Both the position numbers and the translations under genes were made by a program. This document shows positions 30,250-38,503 of a stretch of 40,012 nt of DNA, one piece after another. Position 1 is the first letter of the stretch, and each line of letters begins with the position of its first letter. A model generated the notes under the pieces. That model saw only the letters and a list, made by a program, of their open reading frames with translations, made no database searches and was not told where the DNA came from. Origin of the DNA: a virus; IMG/VR virus record IMGVR_UViG_3300044957_001619, positions 1-40,012 of that record. One strand, written 5' to 3'.

Positions 30250-31283
30250 TGAACGCCGTCACCACCACCCCGCGTCCGCCGATCATGGCGGGAGGTCAGG
30301 TCGCCGCCCTGGTCCCGCAATCGCTGGACGAGGCCTTCCGCGTCGCCCAAGCGATCGCCGCCTCTGGTCTGGCCCCCCGTGGCTTGGACAAGCCGGAACA
30401 GGTCATGGTCGCGATCATGGCCGGCGCCGAGCTGGGTCTCGCTCCATTCCAGGCCCTGCAGTCCTTCGCCATCGTCAACAACCGCCCGACGCTGTGGGGT
30501 GACGGTCTAATGGCGGTCGCCCGCGCCCAAGGCATCAAGGCGCGCGAGTGGATCGAGGGTGACGGGGACAACGCCGTCGCATCCTGCGAAGTCACCCGGC
30601 CTGACACCGGCGAGACCATCGCGCGGTCATTCTCGGTCGCCGACGCCAAGAAGGCGGGCCTCTGGAATAAGCAGGGACCGTGGCAACAGTACCCGAAGCG
30701 GATGCTCCAGATGCGCGCCCGCGCCTGGGCTCTGCGCGACGGCTGCGCGGACATGCTGCGCGGCTTCCAGGTCCGTGAAGAGGTCGAGGACTTCCAAACG
30801 GTCACGGCGCGCCAGGTTCCGACCGAAGGCCCCGGCCTTGCCGCTCGCCTGTCCGCCCCGGCCGATGACGGCCCCCGCGAGGGCTTCAACACCGTTCAGG
30901 GCCTCGACCCTGAAGACACCATTCCGAGTTTCGAAGCGGACCCCCCTCCCGCTTCGGAAGAGCCCTCATCCGATGGGACTAGAGGCCCGCGTACGGATGA
31001 GGGCGACGACTTCCCTGGCGATGCTCCCCCGTCATCCAGGGAAGAGACGGCCGAACCCGCTGAGGCGAATGGCGCCAATGAAGGAACGGGTTCGGCCGTC
31101 GATGTCGTTTCCGGCGTTGATCGGTTCATTGCCGATCTGGCGTTCAAGACCCTCGCTGATCTGAAGACTCTCCAGGCCAGCCAGCACTACAAGGCCCGCA
31201 TCGCCCTGCTGATGACCACGGCGCCGGATCAGGCGGAACGGGTCGAAACGGCCATGCGGGAAGCTCTGGAGAGCTTTGGATGA
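30249..31283 (+). CDS. recT: RecT-family single-strand annealing protein
   Basis: 344 residues starting MNAVTTTPRPPIMAGGQVAA. RecT core: AIMAGAELGLAPFQALQSFA, then IVNNRPTLWGDGLMAVARAQ, and PKRMLQMRARAWALRDGCAD. The C-terminal 140 residues are an acidic, Pro-rich extension (SEEPSSDGTRGPRTDEGDDF), longer than the core family needs and possibly a protein-protein interaction tail. It pairs with the RecE-like exonuclease upstream for phage homologous recombination. Confidence 0.88.
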   Translation: MNAVTTTPRPPIMAGGQVAALVPQSLDEAFRVAQAIAASGLAPRGLDKPEQVMVAIMAGAELGLAPFQALQSFAIVNNRPTLWGDGLMAVARAQGIKAREWIEGDGDNAVASCEVTRPDTGETIARSFSVADAKKAGLWNKQGPWQQYPKRMLQMRARAWALRDGCADMLRGFQVREEVEDFQTVTARQVPTEGPGLAARLSAPADDGPREGFNTVQGLDPEDTIPSFEADPPPASEEPSSDGTRGPRTDEGDDFPGDAPPSSREETAEPAEANGANEGTGSAVDVVSGVDRFIADLAFKTLADLKTLQASQHYKARIALLMTTAPDQAERVETAMREALESFG

Positions 31284-31723
31284 AGCCCGATCAATCCATC
31301 ATGCCCCAGCGCGCCCGCGTCGTCGTCCCGCCGCGCCCGAAGTTCTCGGCAAAGCGCCGGGCCTCGATCTTCCTCGCTCACGGCGGCAAGTGCGGCATCT
31401 GCGGGCTCAAGATCCACGGGTCCGAATACGAGATTGAGCACCGCATCCCCCGCGCCATCAGCGCCGATGACAGCGACGAAAACCTCTACCCGGCACACAA
31501 GGGCTGCCATGCGGCGAAGACCCCGCTGGACCGCAAGGACATTGCCAAGGTCCAGCGTCTCGCGGGTGAGACGTGTAGCGGCGAACCGGCCCGCAAGATC
31601 CAGGGCCGGGGCTTCGGCTCCGTCTCTCGCGGCTTCGACGGTCGGCCGAAGCTGACGAAGAAGGCGATGCGAGAGCGCGCCGCCAACGACCGCACCCCTC
31701 AATCAGAAGGCTCTGAGAAATGA
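31280..31723 (+). CDS. HNH endonuclease
   Basis: 147 residues starting MKPDQSIMPQRARVVVPPRP; ATGA overlap with recT. HNH motif: HGGKCGICGLKIHGSEYEIE then HRIPRAISADDSDENLYPAH and KGCHAAKTPLDR, with zinc Cys residues and the catalytic His. Unlike the two endonuclease genes in the late block it has no intergenic hairpin and is coupled with neighbours, so it is more likely a recombination or packaging nuclease than a homing gene. AANDRTPQ near the end. Confidence 0.85.
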   Translation: MKPDQSIMPQRARVVVPPRPKFSAKRRASIFLAHGGKCGICGLKIHGSEYEIEHRIPRAISADDSDENLYPAHKGCHAAKTPLDRKDIAKVQRLAGETCSGEPARKIQGRGFGSVSRGFDGRPKLTKKAMRERAANDRTPQSEGSEK

Positions 31724-32163
31724 CCACTCTGCCGATTCAGACGCTCTACTACATCGACGATTACACAGACGAAGTTGTGCCCTGCGACTGCACACTTGAG
31801 GGCTGGGCCAAATGGCTAAGCGCGGCTGACTATGAGTGGAATCGCGAAGAGCCCGCCAAAGACGGCGAGTTGTTCAAGGCCTCGACCATTCAAGTGCTGG
31901 GGGATGTTCGGGTCGAGTTCATCGATGGAAAGTGGATTGCCGTCGAGACTATCCCTGATGGCACTGAGATGTTCTGGCGTCGCCACTTCAAGGGTGGCGC
32001 CGGCTGGGACGCTGAGTTCGCCGCCGACACGATAGCAGACGCGACGGACTGCATCGACGACGATGAAGGTCCTCTCTGGTTCGCCTGCACGAAAGATGGA
32101 CCCAAGGTCGTTCTGACCTACCGGGCTGACGGTCCGCGATTTGAAGTCGAGCCCGCCCAATGA
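31720..32163 (+). CDS. unknown acidic early protein
   Basis: 147 residues starting MTTLPIQTLYYIDDYTDEVV, overlapping the HNH stop. Rich in Asp, Glu and Trp (LEGWAKWLSAADYEWNREEP, FWRRHFKGGAGWDAEFAADT). Looks like a small alpha/beta domain. No family assigned. Confidence 0.75.
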   Translation: MTTLPIQTLYYIDDYTDEVVPCDCTLEGWAKWLSAADYEWNREEPAKDGELFKASTIQVLGDVRVEFIDGKWIAVETIPDGTEMFWRRHFKGGAGWDAEFAADTIADATDCIDDDEGPLWFACTKDGPKVVLTYRADGPRFEVEPAQ

Positions 32164-32525
32164 CCGACCTAATCGCAAGACTTGAAGCGGCTGAGGCGGG
32201 GAGCAGGGAGCTGGATTGGCTCATTGCCGACGCGACCGACCACCCGTCATTTGCCCGGAAGATCGAAGGCTTCTGGCCTCCATTTGGTGAGCGGTCGCGG
32301 GCGGATAAGGATGTCCCTGCTTCCTCGACATCCCTCGAAGCCGCCCTGGCGCTGGCTTCTCGGGTGTTTCCGGGTTTTGGCTGGGGGATGGTTCAAGGCA
32401 GCGGCGAGCGCGCCAAGGCAAATGTGACACCTGCCAACGCCGATCATGGATTCACCGCGACCGCCGCCACCCCCGCCCTAGCTCTATGCGCTGCAATCCT
32501 CCGCGCGAAAGGCTCTGACCAATGA
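32160..32525 (+). CDS. small phage protein, possible ABA-sandwich family
   Basis: 121 residues starting MTDLIARLEAAEAGSRELDW. The layout TSLEAALALASRVFPGFGWG ... TPALALCAAILRAKGS resembles the phage ABA-sandwich domain family seen in many accessory regions. Function of that family is unknown. Coupled by ATGA to both neighbours. Confidence 0.65.
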   Translation: MTDLIARLEAAEAGSRELDWLIADATDHPSFARKIEGFWPPFGERSRADKDVPASSTSLEAALALASRVFPGFGWGMVQGSGERAKANVTPANADHGFTATAATPALALCAAILRAKGSDQ

Positions 32526-32851
32526 GCGGGGGACATACGCTAACCGACCGTACGTCCTCGATCCGCTACGAGGCATGGGCGCGCAACGCGGTCGCCTTCA
32601 TTCGGTCGAAGGGACTGGAAACCGAGTTCAGCGATTGGTGTGGAGGCTGGCCCGTGCCGGTCGCGGGGACGGAGGCCCTTATCGCGGCGGCTCCTGATCT
32701 GCTCTGGCCGGTCGGCTCGTGGCTTTCTGCAGCCCTAGACGATCCAAACGTCTGCGAGGAAATGAAAGCCGATATCCGTCAATGGTTCAATGACGGCGGG
32801 CATGCCCGCCAATCCACCCCCGCACCGGACTGTGATGGAGAAGGGGAGTGA
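32522..32851 (+). CDS. unknown small protein
   Basis: 109 residues starting MSGGHTLTDRTSSIRYEAWA. It includes GLETEFSDWCGGWPVPVAGT and LIAAAPDLLWPVGSWLSAAL. The C-terminus is Asp/Glu-rich. Not recognised. It ends exactly where the endonuclease VII-like gene starts (GTGA). Confidence 0.7.
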   Translation: MSGGHTLTDRTSSIRYEAWARNAVAFIRSKGLETEFSDWCGGWPVPVAGTEALIAAAPDLLWPVGSWLSAALDDPNVCEEMKADIRQWFNDGGHARQSTPAPDCDGEGE

Positions 32852-33270
32852 TCCGGTACGGCTCCGTTTGCAGCGGCATCGAGGAAAAGACCTGCACCAT
32901 GTGCAGGGTCGAGAAACCGCTTTCCGCCTTCCATCGCCAAGGCGCGCGGCGGCATAGCTACTGCGCCGACTGCTACAATGCGAGGTATCGCGGCAAAGCC
33001 CGGAAGCCGCTCTCAGCCGGGGCGAGGCGCTGCCAGAACTTCCGTGCAAGATACGGCATCTCGGCGGCAGAGGCCGATGCTCTGTTGGTCGGGCAGGGCG
33101 GGGTTTGCGCCATCTGCCGGAAACCGCCAGCCCGGCCGGTTGTCGATCACTGCCACAAGACGGGCAAGGTCCGCAGCGTTCTCTGCCACCCCTGCAACGT
33201 CGCATTGCCGCACGTCGAAGATGAGGCGTTTCGGACGGCCGCGCTTGCTTATCTGCGGGAGCGCAACTGA
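32848..33270 (+). CDS. endonuclease VII-like gene with a methyltransferase-like N-terminus
   Basis: 140 residues with GTG start (MIRYGSVCSGIEEKTCTMCR). Residues 17-50 hold Cys pairs (CTMCRVEKPLSAFHRQ, YCADCYNARYR); the nuclease core has CAICRKPPARPVVDHCHKTG then VRSVLCHPCNVALPHVED, the DHCH motif of recombination endonuclease VII. Remarkably, the first 12 residues, IRYGSVCSGIE, are the usual N-terminus of phage C5 methyltransferases, and the next gene is such a methyltransferase with its own similar start. This looks like a homing insertion near the start of the methyltransferase gene. Confidence 0.85.
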   Translation: MIRYGSVCSGIEEKTCTMCRVEKPLSAFHRQGARRHSYCADCYNARYRGKARKPLSAGARRCQNFRARYGISAAEADALLVGQGGVCAICRKPPARPVVDHCHKTGKVRSVLCHPCNVALPHVEDEAFRTAALAYLRERN

Positions 33271-35177
33271 TGCGGTTTCTGTCCATGTTCAGCGGGATCG
33301 ACGCTGCCTCCGTTGCGTGGGGACCGCTTGGCTGGAAGGCGGCGGCGTTCTGCGAGATTGAGGCGTTTCCCTCTGCTGTCCTTGCTCACCACTACCCAGA
33401 TACGCCGAACCTCGGCGACGTAACTAAGGCGGACTTTGATGCGATCGGACCAATCGACCTTGCTGTTTTCGGAAGCCCCTGCCAGTCCTTCTCAGTCGCC
33501 GGACTGCGGCTCGGACTGGATGATGCGCGTGGTAACTTGGCCCTCATCGCCGGTCGCATTGTTTACCGAAAGCGCCCCCGTTGGTTCGTTTTCGAGAATG
33601 TGCCCGGCCTCCTCTCATCTGATGGGGGATCGGACTTCGGGACGCTCCTTGCTGCCTTCGCCGGATACCCAAGCGGATCTGTTTTCCAGCCCCCAGCCGA
33701 TGGGTGGGGCAACGCCGGCGTCGTTGTCCAAGCCAACGGCGACTCCTACGGGCTCGCCTGGCGCGTTCTCGATGCGCAATATTTCGGAGTGGCCCAGCGA
33801 CGCCGTCGTGTGTTCGTTGTCGGATACCTTGGAGACTGGCGACGTGCCGCAGCGGTTCTATTTGAGCGCCACAGCCTGTCGGGGCATCCTGCGCCGCGCC
33901 GAGAAGCGGGGAAAGCAGCTCCCACAATCCCTAGCCGCAGCTCTGCTGGCGGTGGCCTCGGAACCGACTTCGACTGCGACGGAGGGCTGATTTCGAGCAC
34001 CGGACACACCGCGCATTGCTTGAACGCGGGTGGCATGGGGCGGCAGGACTACGAAACCGAGACGCTGATAGCCCACACCCTCAAGGGCGAGGGGTTCGAC
34101 GCCAGCGAGGACGGGACGGGTCGCGGGACGCCCCTGGTTCCAATCTATGCGCCGGAAGTGACGGCAACCTTGGTCGGTCGTTCCAGCCGAGGGGGTGGGC
34201 AGACGAACAGCCCAGGTCACAACGCAGACGAACAGATCATCGCCTTCAGCGCCAAGGATCACGGCGCCGACGCCATGTCGGATCTGTCGCCGACCCTGCG
34301 AGCAGGCGGTCACAGCAAGAGCCATGCGAACGCTGGCGTCATGCCGGCGGTCGCCTTCTCCATCATGCCGATGAACAGCGGCAAGGACTTCAAGGGTCGT
34401 GAGACGGACGTGCCTCAACCTGTCATGGCCGCGGGGCCTGCGGGAGGAAATCAGGGTGGCGATTACATTGTCCACCCGATCAATCCTAACGCTCTTCGAG
34501 GCGACACGTCGGCAAAGACGCCGTCCAGGGACGCGGCGGGCGTCATGCGTTTGCGTGATCCAGGACTTGGCGTCGGCGACGACGGCGACCCTGCCGACAC
34601 GCTTCAAGCCGCCGGCCCTGGCGCCGTCGCCTTCGCCCTTCGGGGCCGTGAGGGCGGCGCCATGCCCGAGGTCGAGGGCGACGGCGACCGGATCGGCGCG
34701 CTGAGGGCGGCATCCGGCGGATCTAGCCGGGATTACGTCGCTTTCGCCCAGAACACACGCGATGAAGTCCGCGAAATGCCCTATGTCGGGGCGCTGTCTG
34801 CCGACTCTGGCATGAAGCAGACGTCATACATTCGAGGCGGTTCCGCCGTCCGCCGCCTGACGCCCCGCGAGTGCGAGCGGCTTCAGGGCTTCCCCGACGA
34901 CTTGACCCTGATCCCGACGTGGGCGAAGGGGGCGCCCAAAGCCGACGCTGAAGAAACCGCTCGCTGGATATTGCAGGGCGATGCGGCTTGGCGGTTTGGG
35001 ACGCCAGAGGAAAAGTCAGCGGCTTGGGAGCGCGGTCTGAAAATGGCCCGTCACCCGGACGGCCCCCGCTACAAGGCGCTCGGCAACTCAATGGCCGTCC
35101 CAGTGATGGCCTGGATCGGCCGGCGCATTGCCGCCGTCGATGCCCTCCTCATTCAATCCGAAAGGACAGCCGCATGA
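33270..35177 (+). CDS. DNA (cytosine-5) methyltransferase
   Basis: 635 residues starting MRFLSMFSGIDAASVAWGPL. Motif I FSGID at 7-11, catalytic motif IV GSPCQSFSVAG with Cys71, motif VI ENVPG at 109-113, motif VIII QRRRRVFVVG, and C-terminal motifs IX-X RRLTPRECERLQGFPD and YKALGNSMAV. The region between VIII and IX is long (about 300 residues) and made of degenerate Gly-rich units such as SPTLRAGGHSKSHANAGVMP, as in phage multi-specific enzymes. It probably protects phage DNA from restriction. Another frame inside it appears to be coding. The C-terminus ends SERTAA. Confidence 0.92.
   Translation: MRFLSMFSGIDAASVAWGPLGWKAAAFCEIEAFPSAVLAHHYPDTPNLGDVTKADFDAIGPIDLAVFGSPCQSFSVAGLRLGLDDARGNLALIAGRIVYRKRPRWFVFENVPGLLSSDGGSDFGTLLAAFAGYPSGSVFQPPADGWGNAGVVVQANGDSYGLAWRVLDAQYFGVAQRRRRVFVVGYLGDWRRAAAVLFERHSLSGHPAPRREAGKAAPTIPSRSSAGGGLGTDFDCDGGLISSTGHTAHCLNAGGMGRQDYETETLIAHTLKGEGFDASEDGTGRGTPLVPIYAPEVTATLVGRSSRGGGQTNSPGHNADEQIIAFSAKDHGADAMSDLSPTLRAGGHSKSHANAGVMPAVAFSIMPMNSGKDFKGRETDVPQPVMAAGPAGGNQGGDYIVHPINPNALRGDTSAKTPSRDAAGVMRLRDPGLGVGDDGDPADTLQAAGPGAVAFALRGREGGAMPEVEGDGDRIGALRAASGGSSRDYVAFAQNTRDEVREMPYVGALSADSGMKQTSYIRGGSAVRRLTPRECERLQGFPDDLTLIPTWAKGAPKADAEETARWILQGDAAWRFGTPEEKSAAWERGLKMARHPDGPRYKALGNSMAVPVMAWIGRRIAAVDALLIQSERTAA
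33439..33990 (+). CDS. overlapping protein encoded in the +1 frame of the methyltransferase
   Basis: 183 residues from ATG 33439 (MRSDQSTLLFSEAPASPSQS) wholly inside the methyltransferase gene. The sequence is not random: it contains CSLSDTLETGDVPQRFYLSA, then TACRGILRRAEKRGKQLPQS and LAAALLAVASE. From memory these are the same segments as in proteins annotated in other phages beside or inside cytosine methyltransferase genes. The methyltransferase frame is also conserved over the same bases. Expression is unproven and no ribosome site is obvious. Function unknown. Confidence 0.6.
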   Translation: MRSDQSTLLFSEAPASPSQSPDCGSDWMMRVVTWPSSPVALFTESAPVGSFSRMCPASSHLMGDRTSGRSLLPSPDTQADLFSSPQPMGGATPASLSKPTATPTGSPGAFSMRNISEWPSDAVVCSLSDTLETGDVPQRFYLSATACRGILRRAEKRGKQLPQSLAAALLAVASEPTSTATEG

Positions 35178-35455
35178 CCACCCAAGACAGGCCCACCGCC
35201 CTGACGACCAAACGTTACGAAGTCGTTCGGTTCGTCGATGTCACGTTAGACGAAAGCAAGTTCACAGAGACCTTTATGGAGGAGTTCAGGGAGTCGTTCT
35301 TCCCGTTCTTCACCATTGAAGATCACCGCGAACACTTGGCGATCCTGTACGCGCGCGGGGTGATCGATGGATGGAGCGACGAGTTTATCGAAGGCTACGG
35401 CCCGGCAAACGAGTTTGGCATCAAATTCAAGGATAATGGGAGCGAAGTTCAATGA
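35174..35455 (+). CDS. unknown small accessory protein
   Basis: 93 residues starting MTTQDRPTALTTKRYEVVRF; AAAGGA lies upstream and ATG overlaps the methyltransferase stop. Aromatic-rich helical middle (FTETFMEEFRESFFPFFTIE, DHREHLAILYARGVIDG). Not recognised. Confidence 0.75.
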   Translation: MTTQDRPTALTTKRYEVVRFVDVTLDESKFTETFMEEFRESFFPFFTIEDHREHLAILYARGVIDGWSDEFIEGYGPANEFGIKFKDNGSEVQ

Positions 35456-36954
35456 CCGACTCCACCCAAGACAAGCCCGCAGTGGGTCCGCTGAGTGCGA
35501 GGGATTTGAACCGCGCTCATGCCGCGTGGTTGCTGGCCCTTGCCAACCTCCCCGACGACGTCGAGGTCAACATGACCACGGAGGAGGCGCAAACCGCGCT
35601 CCGTGCCGCTTTGGAGGCCGTGAGCCTCGCCCCCACCGCTCCGGTCGAAGCGAGCGGGTCGGAGCGGGAGAGCGAAGCTTGGGAATGGCTCGGACAACTT
35701 TATCCGAACGACGCGCCGTCTGACCTTGCATACGACGCCAACGAAATGATCGACGCCTTCTTGGCTGGGTCGGGACGCTCTGATCGCATGGCGAAGGCGT
35801 TGGAGCGTATCGCAGGTGAACAGCAATACCGTTCCGGTTACTGCCAGACTGACATCACTGTAGAGCCTGCGCTGAGCGCTGATGAGGCGCAGACAGTGGC
35901 GCGAGAAGCGCTCGCTCACAATCCCGCCCTCCGCCCCCAACCGAGCGGAGAGACACTTCAATCCCTCGCGCAAGCCTTTGAGGACGCGATGGAAGGCAGT
36001 CATGGGGCCTGGGCGGTGTCGGGTGATGAGGGCCCTCTATCAGCAACGACCGTTGCCGACAAAATACAGGCCGATACTGACGCCAAGCTGACCGATTGTC
36101 CGAGCGGGGAGACGCGGGAGGCTGTGCTAAAGGGCGTCGGGAAGATCAATGGCGACGGCTGGAAAGACACCACGACCGAGGGCGAGATCGTCTTTGTGTG
36201 GAACGCAGAGAAACCGGCGCCTTACGCGCCGGGTCAGTATCCGCGCGTTGGAAACGAGGGATGGTCCGCTAGCACGTCGCAATACGACTTCACGCCCGCG
36301 ACAGCCGACGACGTTCCGGCAATCATCGCCCTCCTATCCGCTCGCCCCGCCCCTGTCGCCTCGTCCGACCAGCCCGAGCAGGGCGCGTTGGAGGTGGTGG
36401 CGTGGCCTGTTGTCACAGACCAATGGACCGAAACCTATTGCGAACTGACCGGCCGTGATCCTGACGGCAAGCAGGTAACGTTCGTGGACGGCGCGACCGT
36501 TACCACTTTCCGCGACATGGCCAAACGAGAGATTGAGGCGATGCTGTGCGCGGCCCCTAAGGCAGCGGTCCGCGCGATTGCCGCCCTCACCCCTCCCGCA
36601 GAGCCTGTCTCCCGCCCCGCTGGGGAAGGGGAACGGGAAGCGGTGGCGCGGATCATTCTCGAACACGTTTCTGGTAATGATCCTGACGAATTAATCCACT
36701 ACCCGTGGCAAAAGTCGTGGGAAGAGCCGTCGCGCCCGCGCTGGACCCAGTTTGAAGAAGCAGCCGACGCCATCATCGCCCTTATCCGCCCCGCCGCGCC
36801 CGATGGGGGAGGGCTTGCGGACCTAGCTGCTCGCGTGACGGCCGAAGTTAAGCGCGGCGCGGACGGATCGCATGTCCAAGCGCTCGGAGCCTTGTCCAAC
36901 ATTGAGGCGATGGTCCGCGCCGCCATCCCCGCGAGCGAAGGGGGTCGGGGATGA
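35452..36954 (+). CDS. large mosaic accessory protein
   Basis: 500 residues starting MTDSTQDKPAVGPLSARDLN. It appears built from several short helical modules separated by AP-rich linkers (RAALEAVSLAPTAPVEASG; DDVPAIIALLSARPAPVASS; LCAAPKAAVRAIAALTPP), a W/Y-rich beta region (KPAPYAPGQYPRVGNEGWSA), and a helix-rich end (RRPRWTQFEEAADAII-like and VQALGALSNIEAMVRAAIPA). Similar modules recur in the next genes. It may have grown by fusion of small accessory proteins. Function unknown. Confidence 0.7.
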   Translation: MTDSTQDKPAVGPLSARDLNRAHAAWLLALANLPDDVEVNMTTEEAQTALRAALEAVSLAPTAPVEASGSERESEAWEWLGQLYPNDAPSDLAYDANEMIDAFLAGSGRSDRMAKALERIAGEQQYRSGYCQTDITVEPALSADEAQTVAREALAHNPALRPQPSGETLQSLAQAFEDAMEGSHGAWAVSGDEGPLSATTVADKIQADTDAKLTDCPSGETREAVLKGVGKINGDGWKDTTTEGEIVFVWNAEKPAPYAPGQYPRVGNEGWSASTSQYDFTPATADDVPAIIALLSARPAPVASSDQPEQGALEVVAWPVVTDQWTETYCELTGRDPDGKQVTFVDGATVTTFRDMAKREIEAMLCAAPKAAVRAIAALTPPAEPVSRPAGEGEREAVARIILEHVSGNDPDELIHYPWQKSWEEPSRPRWTQFEEAADAIIALIRPAAPDGGGLADLAARVTAEVKRGADGSHVQALGALSNIEAMVRAAIPASEGGRG

Positions 36955-37112
36955 GCCGCCAGGAAATGGACGAACGCGAGAAGCTGGCTCGCGAGATCAA
37001 CCCGGAAGCTTTCGTTCCGATGGAAGACATCATCGGAATGCGGCTGGCCTATGCGGAGGCGGATCGCAGACTCGCCACCCAACAGAAGGACCGCTCTAAT
37101 GGCGCAAGATGA
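36951..37112 (+). CDS. 53-residue accessory protein
   Basis: Starts MSRQEMDEREKLAREINPEA with ATGA overlap to the previous gene and a 14-bp overlap with the next. Continues FVPMEDIIGMRLAYAEADRR, a charged helical peptide. Coupling on both sides supports translation. Unknown function. Confidence 0.65.
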   Translation: MSRQEMDEREKLAREINPEAFVPMEDIIGMRLAYAEADRRLATQQKDRSNGAR

Positions 37113-37584
37113 GAAGATGCTGGCGGTGCTTTCGCAAATCGCCAATTGGACGGACGACGATTGGGAAATGGTATTCGCGCATCGTCCCGATCTGGTCGAG
37201 CGCTTCTGCAAGGCCGCCCTCTCCGCAGCCCCCGCCCAACCCGCTGCTGTGGAAGGGGCGGAATGGCTTACGGACGAAGATCACGCGGTCATCAAACGCT
37301 GCGTTGAGCGCCAACCCAAGCTCTGCATGCGCGGTCAACACGAGGGGTATTACGTCCATTCCGACATCGCAGACCTGATCAACATGATCGGCCGCGCCCG
37401 CCCATCCCCGCCCGCCGATGACGCGCTTAGGGTGGCGGCCATCGTCGCTAAGAACATGGCGGACAATGCCTCGTTCAACTTGAACCAAGCGGGCTTGACA
37501 ATCGAAACGGCTGCTTGCGACCGGGCGTTCGTGGACATCTACCGCACACTGGACGCAGCACTGAAGGCGGGAGGGGTGAAGTGA
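37099..37584 (+). CDS. unknown accessory protein
   Basis: 161 residues from ATG 37099 (MAQDEKMLAVLSQIANWTDD), with AAGGA about 8 bases upstream; an earlier in-frame start would overlap the previous gene more. It repeats the AP-linker style of the preceding gene (FCKAALSAAPAQPAAVEGAE). Later DEDHAVIKRCVERQPKLCMR and MADNASFNLNQAGLTIETAA. No family assigned. Confidence 0.7.
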   Translation: MAQDEKMLAVLSQIANWTDDDWEMVFAHRPDLVERFCKAALSAAPAQPAAVEGAEWLTDEDHAVIKRCVERQPKLCMRGQHEGYYVHSDIADLINMIGRARPSPPADDALRVAAIVAKNMADNASFNLNQAGLTIETAACDRAFVDIYRTLDAALKAGGVK

Positions 37585-37787
37585 GCGCGTTCCATAGCGT
37601 TCTTCGCCCCAACTATCGCCGCGCGCGGGCGCTCGCCCTTGAGATGGAAGCACTAAAAGACGTGCTGGACGAAGCGCGAGGCAATCCGTCTTTCACACAA
37701 GAGCAGATCGACGAACTTCGCGCCGAACTGGATCACCTAAACCATGAGTTCTTCCTCACCGGCGTAACATCGGAGTATGACCTATGA
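37581..37787 (+). CDS. 68-residue coiled-coil accessory protein
   Basis: GTG start at 37581 with GGAGGGG upstream (MSAFHSVLRPNYRRARALAL). The central part is a charged helix (EMEALKDVLDEARGNPSFTQ, EQIDELRAELDHLNHEFFL). Couples to the next gene by ATGA. Unknown. Confidence 0.7.
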   Translation: MSAFHSVLRPNYRRARALALEMEALKDVLDEARGNPSFTQEQIDELRAELDHLNHEFFLTGVTSEYDL

Positions 37788-38503
37788 CCATCGTTTCCGA
37801 AACGCGGTCGGCTTGGCAGATTGAGCAGGGCAAAAAGTGCGGGTGCCGGGGGCTGGACGACTACTGCCCGTGCCAAAACACAGATCGGACGACCGCCGCC
37901 CCTCCCACAAACACGGCAGGGCTGGTCGCCGAGATCGACGCCGAAATGCAAGGGCGGCGGCGTGGCTATGCCGACGTGCGCGGCGAGTTGCTGTTCCGCT
38001 GCCGTGACTCCCTCGTAACCGCCGCATCTGCACAAGCCAGGATCGCGGAGCTGGAGGCGCGGATTTTGGACCTGGAGGCTGAGCGCGACAAGATCGCAGG
38101 CGAAAGCATCTGGTGGAAAGCTGTGATTGGCGACGGAGGATACACACCATCGGGCGAAGTTCCGTCGATCAAGCACCTTCACCCAGCGATGGTGAAGCCA
38201 ATCTATGAGGCGAACAAAGGAACCGCCGTCGCTGACGTGATTGCGGGCCTGATTTTCAGCCGGGCGATCACCGAGAACCGCGAACAGTTTCTCGTCACCA
38301 ACGCCAACGAACGCGCCCAAGCAGCAGAGGACCGAGCCGATAGGCTGGCTGGCGGGATCACGGCCGCCATGCTGATCCTGACACCCGAGCCCGGCAACAA
38401 GCCGCTGACCGACCGCGAGAAGACGGCGCGCCAATGTCTAGCCGCCCTACAGCAGGAGCCCACGACCTCCAGTGCCACCCTCAAAGGAGCCGACCATGAC
38501 TGA
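37784..38503 (+). CDS. Cys-rich N-terminus plus coiled-coil accessory protein
   Basis: 239 residues starting MTIVSETRSAWQIEQGKKCG. Four Cys in KKCGCRGLDDYCPCQN (residues about 17-32) form a likely small zinc knuckle. A coiled coil follows (ASAQARIAELEARILDLEAE, RDKIAGESIWWKAVIGDGGY) and the C-terminal half is helical. Similar DYCPCQN-type peptides are common in phage accessory genes. Role unknown. Confidence 0.7.
   Translation: MTIVSETRSAWQIEQGKKCGCRGLDDYCPCQNTDRTTAAPPTNTAGLVAEIDAEMQGRRRGYADVRGELLFRCRDSLVTAASAQARIAELEARILDLEAERDKIAGESIWWKAVIGDGGYTPSGEVPSIKHLHPAMVKPIYEANKGTAVADVIAGLIFSRAITENREQFLVTNANERAQAAEDRADRLAGGITAAMLILTPEPGNKPLTDREKTARQCLAALQQEPTTSSATLKGADHD

Noticed and set aside
17000-31720. 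Recurrent GCCAACGA sequences as a DNA motif (for example a Chi-like or packaging site).
   Set aside because: Every occurrence counted is on the coding strand and in the same reading frame as Ala-Asn-Asp, on both strands of the genome, so the signal is in the protein.
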